Below, one piece after another: positions 58,911-64,000 of a stretch of 64,000 nt of DNA (position 1 is its first letter; each line of letters begins with the position of its first letter). Made by a program: the position numbers and the translations under genes. The notes below the pieces were generated by a model. The model was given only the letters and a program-made list of their open reading frames with translations, had not been told where the DNA came from and did no database searches. Origin of the DNA: Streptomyces griseoincarnatus (GTDB taxonomy: Bacteria; Actinomycetota; Actinomycetes; Streptomycetales; Streptomycetaceae). The stretch is taken from the NCBI GenBank assembly GCA_014649575.1, contig BMTH01000007.1, forward strand, positions 62,001 to 126,000. The letters are read 5' to 3'.

Positions 58911-60023
58911 TCAGATCCGGCGGCGCACCTTCCGTGCCCGGCGCACCACCGCCGCCGCCCCGAGCAGCGCGACCGTCGCGCCCGCCGCGCCAGCGGCAGT
59001 CGCGTCCTTGCGGCCCAGCCGGCGGCCCGCGACCGTGTGCCGTCCGGACACCTCGTCGAGCAGCTGCGCGAGCACCTCCTCGTTGGTGTACGCGGGACGC
59101 CACCCGGCGTCGTGCAGCCTGCTGCCGCTGACCACCCACGGGTACATCGTGTACGCCAGGTCTCCGGCCGGGGACGGGGTGAGCCCGATGCGGTGCAGCC
59201 GGGCCGCCGCGCCGAGCGCCACCGCCGACGGCAGCTCCATCCGCCGGATGCCGCTGAGCTCCTCGACCTCCTCCTGTTCCAGCCAGCCGTCGCAGCCCAC
59301 GGCCAGCTCGCCGTCGACCTTCTCCAGCACGGCGTACTCCAGGGCGCTGCACAGGTCGTCGACGTGGCAGAACTGCCAGGCCGGCCGGGAACCGGCCACC
59401 ACCAGCAGCCGTGGCGACTCGAAGTACCTGGTCAGCGCGGTGTCGGTGCCGCCGACCAGCACGGCGGGCCGCACCACGGTGACGTTGAGCCCGGGGTGCG
59501 CGCGGGGCGCTCTGCGGGCCAGCCGCTCGATCTCCAGGAGGTCGCCGACGCCAGTGGCCTCGGCAGTGGCGCGCAGCTCCGCGTCCTCGGACAGCGGCAG
59601 CTCGTTGTCGGGCAGCGCCCCGTAGACCATGGTCGAGGTGCACAGCACGACCCGGTGCACTCCGGCGGCGGCGGCCGCGGTGAGCACGGTCTGCGTGCCG
59701 CGCACGTTGTAGGCCGTACGGGCGGCCGCGTCGGTCTCCAGGTCCAGGTCGAGGGCCAGGTGGACGACTACGTCGGCCCCGCGCAGCCGGTCCGCGATCG
59801 CGGGGTCGCGGACGTCCAGGATGTGCCACTCGGCCTCGGCGCACTCGCCGCGCCGCTCGTCGATGGCGACGACCTGCTTGACCTCCTCCGACGCGGCGAG
59901 CCGCTCGGTGAGCAGGGCCCCGACGCCGGAGGCGGCACCGGTGACCGCCACGACGGGCCCGCGGGGCTGAGGACTGGTTGACTTGTTTCGCGCTGCGCGA
60001 ACCTGCGGATCTGGGGAACTCAC
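58911..60023 (-). CDS. NAD-dependent epimerase/dehydratase-type SDR with C-terminal membrane segment
   Basis: A 370-residue extended short-chain dehydrogenase. The dinucleotide loop is VVAVTGAASGVGALL; the active-site region is CTSTMVYGALPDNELPLSE, where the Tyr-x3-Lys pair is not intact (the lysine is missing). The C-terminus ends in a small hydrophobic helix (AAGAAGATVALLGAAAVV) and a basic tail RRARKVRRR, suggesting membrane attachment. It may be a sugar- or sterol-type SDR with altered catalysis. The GTG at 60023 has TGGAGA upstream. Confidence 0.82.
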   Translation of the reverse strand: MSSPDPQVRAARNKSTSPQPRGPVVAVTGAASGVGALLTERLAASEEVKQVVAIDERRGECAEAEWHILDVRDPAIADRLRGADVVVHLALDLDLETDAAARTAYNVRGTQTVLTAAAAAGVHRVVLCTSTMVYGALPDNELPLSEDAELRATAEATGVGDLLEIERLARRAPRAHPGLNVTVVRPAVLVGGTDTALTRYFESPRLLVVAGSRPAWQFCHVDDLCSALEYAVLEKVDGELAVGCDGWLEQEEVEELSGIRRMELPSAVALGAAARLHRIGLTPSPAGDLAYTMYPWVVSGSRLHDAGWRPAYTNEEVLAQLLDEVSGRHTVAGRRLGRKDATAAGAAGATVALLGAAAVVRRARKVRRRI

Positions 60024-60215
60024 CGGGCGTCTCCAGCGGTTGTCTTCAGTACGAGCGCAAGCGACGCGTACGTACCAGGTGGCATCCATCCTGCCGCAGG
60101 CCTCCTGTCGGCGAAGCACCGAGGCCCGAACCGTCTCAGGTGTCTACGCTGGGTGGTGTTGTCGGGCAGCCGTGCCGCCGGAAAGAACCGGTGGCCCTAC
60201 AAGCCGAGGAAACCC

Positions 60216-61691
60216 GTGAGTGACACCCCATTCGGATTCGGCCTTCCGCCGGAGGAGCCGGACGACGGCGACGAAGGCAAGAAGAAGGACCCGCAGGGCG
60301 GCGGTGGTCAGGGCCCGGCCAACCCGTTCGGCTTCGGCACGCCCGGGGCGGGCGGCTTTGGCGGCTCCGGCGCGGACAATCCGTTCGCCGCGATGTTCGG
60401 GTCGATGAACCCGGGCGATCTGGGCGCCGCGTTCCAGCAGCTCGGCCAGATGCTCTCCTACGAGGGCGGGCCGGTGAACTGGGACATGGCCAAGCAGATC
60501 GCCCGCCAGACGGTCGCCCAGGGCACCGCGCAGGGCTCCAAGGACGCCAGCGTCGGCCCCGCCGAGCGCAGGGCCGTGGAGGACGCCGTCCGGCTGGCCG
60601 ACCTGTGGCTGGACGACGCCACCTCCCTGCCGTCCGGTGCGAACTCCGCGCTGGCCTGGAGTCGCGCGGAGTGGGTCGAGGCGACCCTGCCGGCGTGGCG
60701 GGAGCTGGTCGACCCGGTCGCCGAGCGCGTCGGGAACGCCATGGGCGACGTCCTGCCGGAGGAGATGCAGGCCATGGCCGGCCCGCTGATCGGCATGATG
60801 CGCTCCATGGGCGGCGCCATGTTCGGCACGCAGATCGGCCAGGCCGTCGGCGTGCTCGCCGGCGAGGTCGTCGGCTCGTCCGACATCGGCCTGCCGCTGG
60901 GTCCGGCCGGCAAGGCCGCGCTGCTGCCGCTGAACATCGAGACCTTCGGCAAGGACCTGGGCGTCCCACAGGAGGAGGTGCGGCTGTACCTCGCCCTGCG
61001 CGAGGCCGCCCACCAGCGCCTCTTCGCGCACGTCCCGTGGCTGCGGTCGCACCTGTTCGGCGCGGTCGACGGCTACGCCCGCGGCATCAAGGTCGACACC
61101 GGCAAGCTGGAGGACGTGGTCGGCCAGTTCGACCCGCAGAACCCGGAGCAGCTGCAGGAGGCGCTCCAGCAGGGCATGTTCCAGCCGGAGGACACGCCCG
61201 AGCAGAAGGCGGCCCTGGCCCGTCTGGAGACGGCCCTGGCACTCGTCGAGGGCTGGGTGGACGCGGTCGTGCACGCGGCGGCCAAGCCGCGGCTGTCGTC
61301 GGCGGACGCGCTGCGGGAGACGCTGCGCCGCCGCCGTGCCTCGGGCGGTCCTGCCGAGCAGACGTTCGCCACGCTGATCGGCCTGGAGCTGCGTCCGCGC
61401 CGGCTGCGCGACGCCTCTCGCCTGTGGGCCTCGCTCACCGACGCGCGCGGGGTGGACGGCCGGGACGCGCTGTGGGCGCACCCGGACATGCTGCCGACGG
61501 CGACCGACCTGGACGACCCGGACGGCTTTGTGCACCGGGAGCAGATCGACTTCTCCGAGCTGGACAAGATGCTCGGCGAGGCCGCCGACAAGCCCGACCT
61601 GCGCAAGAAGGACGCCGGGGAGGCCAAGGACGCGGACGCCGCGGACGAGGACGGCAAGGACGACGAGGGCAAGGGCGACAGCACCGAGTGA
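60216..61691 (+). CDS. zinc-dependent metalloprotease-like protein (DUF2342 family)
   Basis: A 491-residue protein. The first 75 residues are Gly/Pro/Asp-rich and disordered. The core contains the family segment LALREAAHQRLFAHVPWL, where AAHQRLF corresponds to a zincin helix, and PLGPAGKAALLPLNIETFG. It is acidic and Asp/Lys-rich at the C-terminus. The family is assigned as a zincin-like metallopeptidase, but catalysis is unproven. The GTG at 60216 has GAGGA 6 nt upstream. The stop overlaps the Nudix start (GTGA). Confidence 0.85.
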   Translation: MSDTPFGFGLPPEEPDDGDEGKKKDPQGGGGQGPANPFGFGTPGAGGFGGSGADNPFAAMFGSMNPGDLGAAFQQLGQMLSYEGGPVNWDMAKQIARQTVAQGTAQGSKDASVGPAERRAVEDAVRLADLWLDDATSLPSGANSALAWSRAEWVEATLPAWRELVDPVAERVGNAMGDVLPEEMQAMAGPLIGMMRSMGGAMFGTQIGQAVGVLAGEVVGSSDIGLPLGPAGKAALLPLNIETFGKDLGVPQEEVRLYLALREAAHQRLFAHVPWLRSHLFGAVDGYARGIKVDTGKLEDVVGQFDPQNPEQLQEALQQGMFQPEDTPEQKAALARLETALALVEGWVDAVVHAAAKPRLSSADALRETLRRRRASGGPAEQTFATLIGLELRPRRLRDASRLWASLTDARGVDGRDALWAHPDMLPTATDLDDPDGFVHREQIDFSELDKMLGEAADKPDLRKKDAGEAKDADAADEDGKDDEGKGDSTE

Positions 61692-62215
61692 GCCTCCACG
61701 ACGACGCGGTGCTGGTCCTCAAGGCGTACGAGGGCCAGACCGATCTGAGGGACGCGTACCTGGAGCATCTGGCCGCGCATCCGGACGGCCTGTGGAAGGC
61801 ATGCGGGGCCGGGCATCTCACGGCGAGCGCGCTGGTGGTCGACCCCGAGCGCGGCAGGGTGCTGCTGACCCTGCACCGGAAACTGCGGATGTGGCTCCAG
61901 ATGGGCGGCCACTGCGAGCCCGGTGACGCCACCCTCGCGGCGGCGGCGCTGCGGGAGGCGACCGAGGAGTCCGGCGTCGCGGATCTGACGCTGCTCCCGG
62001 GCGGTCCCGTGCGGCTGGACCGGCACCCCGTCCCGCCGCCCTGCCACTGCCACTTCGACGTGCAGTACGCGGCCCTGGCCACGCCGGACGCCGTGCACGC
62101 GGTCAGCGACGAGTCCCTGGACGTGCGCTGGTTCCCGTACGACGAGGTGCCGGAGGTGGCGGACGACTCGGTCGTACGGCTGCTCGACGCCACGCGCACG
62201 AGGCTCGACATCTGA
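61688..62215 (+). CDS. Nudix hydrolase
   Basis: A 175-residue protein with the catalytic Nudix helix (LREATEESGV, REx2EExG intact) after a GGHCEPGD loop. The spacing between the first Gly and the RE pair is one residue longer than the textbook box, as in some actinobacterial members. It hydrolyses a nucleoside diphosphate linked to another group; substrate unknown. The GTG at 61688 overlaps the upstream stop by 4 bp, so it is translationally coupled to the metalloprotease-like gene. Confidence 0.86.
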   Translation: MSLHDDAVLVLKAYEGQTDLRDAYLEHLAAHPDGLWKACGAGHLTASALVVDPERGRVLLTLHRKLRMWLQMGGHCEPGDATLAAAALREATEESGVADLTLLPGGPVRLDRHPVPPPCHCHFDVQYAALATPDAVHAVSDESLDVRWFPYDEVPEVADDSVVRLLDATRTRLDI

Positions 62216-62224
62216 GACGGGCGA

Positions 62225-62256
62225 AGGGGCCGCGCCCTTCCGTGGGTACGGCCCCT
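62225..62256. terminator. hairpin between the Nudix and AIM24 genes
   Basis: AGGGGCCG (62225-62232) pairs with CGGCCCCT (62249-62256) with an inner CCC/GGG, between convergent stops. Confidence 0.65.
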
Positions 62257-62272
62257 GCGTGCGTGCGGGGGG

Positions 62273-63028
62273 TCAGCTCCAGACGTTGCCCTGGTTCTGC
62301 CCGCGGGCGCCCTGCTGGCCCATGCCGTACTGCGCGGCGAGGCCGCCGCCGATCTGGGCGTTCTGCGGAGGCAGCAGTTCACTCGGCTGGACCAACGCGA
62401 ACCCGTTGCCCATGAAACTGAGCTCCCAGCCCTCGCCGGTGTTGCCGCGGCGCCGCCACACCCCGGAGGAGTGCGTCTGGGCCTGCATCTGCACCCGCAG
62501 TGACGTGGACCAGGCGACGATGGCGTCCGCGTCGCAGTTGACGTACTTGTCCGGCGTCACCTGGAGCAGCAGCGGCATGCCCGAGGTCATCAGCGCGACC
62601 TTGCCCCGGCCGGTGATGTTGAGCTGGTACTTCCCCGAGCCGGAAATGCCGTAGAGGCTGTCGACGGCGATGACCTCGTGGTGCAGGGAGGAGTCCATCG
62701 CCAGGACGTAGCTGCTGTCGACCGTCAGGCCGTCCTGCTCGACGTCCATGATGTGGATGCGCTGGGCGAGGTTGGCGAGGTAGACGGTGCCCTGCCCGTG
62801 GCAGCGCATCAGGTCCAGGCCCTCGCCGGTGTGCGCCCGCGCGCGGGACTGCTGGTTGCTCTGGTACTCGGCGTCGAACTCGACGAGACCCTGGTAGGCG
62901 ACCATGGCGCCCTTGCGGGCGAGGATGTCGTCGGTCCCCTCGAGGGCGACCCGGAGCATCTGCCCGTTCTGCAGGCTCCAGCGGTCCTGGGTCTGCTGCT
63001 CGTTGTGCGCGAAAAGCGGACTCTGCAT
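62273..63028 (-). CDS. AIM24 family protein, third of a tandem trio
   Basis: A 251-residue protein with the AIM24 (DUF124) beta-helix-like fold: repeated short strands with glycine turns (GAMVAYQGLVEFD, GQGTVYLANLAQRIHIMDVE, GSGKYQLNITGRGKVALMTSG) and a Gln/Gly-rich C-terminus. AIM24 is linked to mitochondrial membrane organisation in yeast; the bacterial role is unknown. The ATG at 63028 has GAGGGGGAA upstream. It lies 16 bp after the second trio member and is convergent with the Nudix gene. Confidence 0.85.
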   Translation of the reverse strand: MQSPLFAHNEQQTQDRWSLQNGQMLRVALEGTDDILARKGAMVAYQGLVEFDAEYQSNQQSRARAHTGEGLDLMRCHGQGTVYLANLAQRIHIMDVEQDGLTVDSSYVLAMDSSLHHEVIAVDSLYGISGSGKYQLNITGRGKVALMTSGMPLLLQVTPDKYVNCDADAIVAWSTSLRVQMQAQTHSSGVWRRRGNTGEGWELSFMGNGFALVQPSELLPPQNAQIGGGLAAQYGMGQQGARGQNQGNVWS

Positions 63029-63044
63029 GGTGTGGTGTTCCCCC

Positions 63045-63725
63045 TCAGCCCCGGACCCGGAGGCGGTCGGTGCTGTCCTCACTGGGCTGGACGACGACGA
63101 TGCCCTGACCGGAGAAGGCCATCTGGTAGGCCTCGCCGCTGCCGCGGCCGATCAGCGACTGGGCGCGGAAGCTGCGCTTGCCCTTCACCTTGAGGTTCGG
63201 GGACCAGGCGACCAGCGCGTCCGGGTCGACGTACGTCTCGTCCTCGCCGCCTCCGCAGTCGACGACGATGGGCTTGCCGCGCGAGGTCAGCGCGACCCAG
63301 CCCTGGCCGGAGATCTTGGTGTTCCACAGGCCCTGCCCGGCGAACTTCGCCAGGCCCTTGACCCGCTCCACGCCCCAGGTGAGGTGCGCGTCGAAGGCGA
63401 GCAGGTTGGTGGCGTTGACGGAGATGCCCTCGCCGTTGAGGTTGATCACGACGACGTTGGCGCCGTAGTCGGCCAGGTAGAGCAGGCCGTCGCCGGAGCA
63501 CTTCATCAGAGGCGCCCCCTCCCCGGTGAGCCAGTCCTTGGCGATCTGGCGGACGGCGGACGGGTTGGGCTCGTACTGGACGAAGCCCTCGTAGGCGACC
63601 ATCGAGCCGACGCGCGCGAAGAGGTCGTGCCCGGTCTGCATGGCGACCTTCAGCATGTGGTTGCCGTGGTTCTCCATGCGGGCGGTGACGGGTGCGGGGG
63701 CGTAGCCCGCGAGTGGCTGGTTCAT
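63045..63725 (-). CDS. AIM24 family protein, second of a tandem trio
   Basis: A 226-residue paralogue of the flanking genes, sharing the pattern LFARVGSMVAYEGFVQYE, GDGLLYLADYGANVVVINL, GLWNTKISGQGWVALTSRG and the terminal FSGQGIVVVQPSE. The ATG at 63725 has GGGAG 7 nt upstream and lies 11 bp after the first trio member, so the three form one operon. Three copies may give a hetero-oligomer. Function unknown. Confidence 0.86.
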   Translation of the reverse strand: MNQPLAGYAPAPVTARMENHGNHMLKVAMQTGHDLFARVGSMVAYEGFVQYEPNPSAVRQIAKDWLTGEGAPLMKCSGDGLLYLADYGANVVVINLNGEGISVNATNLLAFDAHLTWGVERVKGLAKFAGQGLWNTKISGQGWVALTSRGKPIVVDCGGGEDETYVDPDALVAWSPNLKVKGKRSFRAQSLIGRGSGEAYQMAFSGQGIVVVQPSEDSTDRLRVRG

Positions 63726-63736
63726 GACGGGCTCCC

Positions 63737-64000
63737 TCAGATCTCGTACGGCTGGACGACGATGAAGTTGCCGGGCGCTCCCCGGAACTGCAGGTTCACG
63801 CTCTCGCCCGTGGCGCCCGGGTAGGAGTTGCGGCGCATCCGCACCTGGCTGGAGACGACCACCTGGGCGGCGGCCGACCAGGCCACGACGGCGTTGGCGT
63901 CGGCGAACGTGGTGGGCGTGACCGGCAGCACCACGGGGATGCCATGCGTCTTCACGACGATCGTGCCGGTGCCCTGGAACTGCATCGTGAACAGCGCGCC
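63737..64000 (-). CDS. AIM24 family protein, first of a tandem trio (5' end outside the window)
   Basis: The C-terminal 87 codons of a third paralogue; the start lies beyond the right edge. Visible: FQGTGTIVVKTHGIPVVLPV, ANAVVAWSAAAQVVVSS, VNLQFRGAPGNFIVVQPYEI, matching the C-terminal half of its two neighbours. It precedes them on the same strand with an 11-bp gap. Function unknown. Confidence 0.82.
   Translation of the reverse strand, partial: GALFTMQFQGTGTIVVKTHGIPVVLPVTPTTFADANAVVAWSAAAQVVVSSQVRMRRNSYPGATGESVNLQFRGAPGNFIVVQPYEI

Overview
The window is chromosomal DNA from a Streptomyces species close to S. coelicolor. The base composition is very GC-rich, starts are often GTG, Shine-Dalgarno (SD) sequences are GGAGG-like, and neighbouring genes frequently overlap as ATGA or GTGA. 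The order sodX/sodN, eshB-type encapsulin, sigH, wblE, pdtaS-like kinase, nagB, dasR, nrdABS, epi-isozizaene synthase/CYP170, def, rsrA/sigR, aroA, rsgA, hisN, catR matches, from memory, the S. coelicolor core region around SCO5262 down to about SCO5190. I see no phage, insertion sequence or CRISPR array.

Layout. 0-2.7 kb: a ClpN-like gene with its small HTH protein, an alcohol-dehydrogenase-type oxidoreductase and malic enzyme. 3.3-6 kb: a polar amino acid ABC transporter. 6-10.2 kb: a methyltransferase, a CGNR regulator, nickel superoxide dismutase with its maturation peptidase, an AraC/VOC pair and an acetyltransferase. 10.4-13.1 kb: a polyprenyl diphosphate synthase beside a Family 2B encapsulin with a cyclic-nucleotide-binding insert, the most unusual system here. 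13.4-20.3 kb: amidase, PLP enzyme, Na+/H+ antiporter, UBP zinc finger, sigH stress operon and lipid kinase. 20.6-24.8 kb: wblE, a PdtaS-like kinase, nagB and dasR with several dre sites. 25-32.5 kb: a DUF3311/SSS transporter pair and the nrdABS operon behind NrdR boxes and a B12 riboswitch. 32.5-35 kb: the two-gene albaflavenone cluster. 35.2-41.9 kb: def, a TPR protein, two HD-domain membrane proteins, rsrA-sigR with a sigma-R promoter, and a hydrolase. 41.9-50.6 kb: SRAP protein, M50-like protein, aroA, rsgA, an SMR exporter, TetR, hisN, CBS protein, catalase and CatR. 50.7-64 kb: two identical initiator tRNAs flanking a Sel1-repeat gene, a UPF0182 protein, a PDZ-Lon protease, moaE, an SDR, a DUF2342-type protein, a Nudix hydrolase and three tandem AIM24 genes, the last cut by the window end.

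How it works together. Much of the segment is stress and redox physiology: SigR-RsrA for thiol stress, SigH for osmotic or developmental stress, NiSOD, catalase-CatR and a Wbl iron-sulfur protein. Regulation can be read in the DNA: a GGAAT-N18-GTT promoter before the long SigR form, a GGGTAC-type promoter before the sigH operon, a CRP-like palindrome on the wblE -35 element, dre sites at nagB and dasR, NrdR boxes plus a cobalamin riboswitch before nrdA, and a palindrome inside the catalase promoter. Two isoprenoid modules occur: the encapsulin/prenyl synthase pair and the albaflavenone genes.
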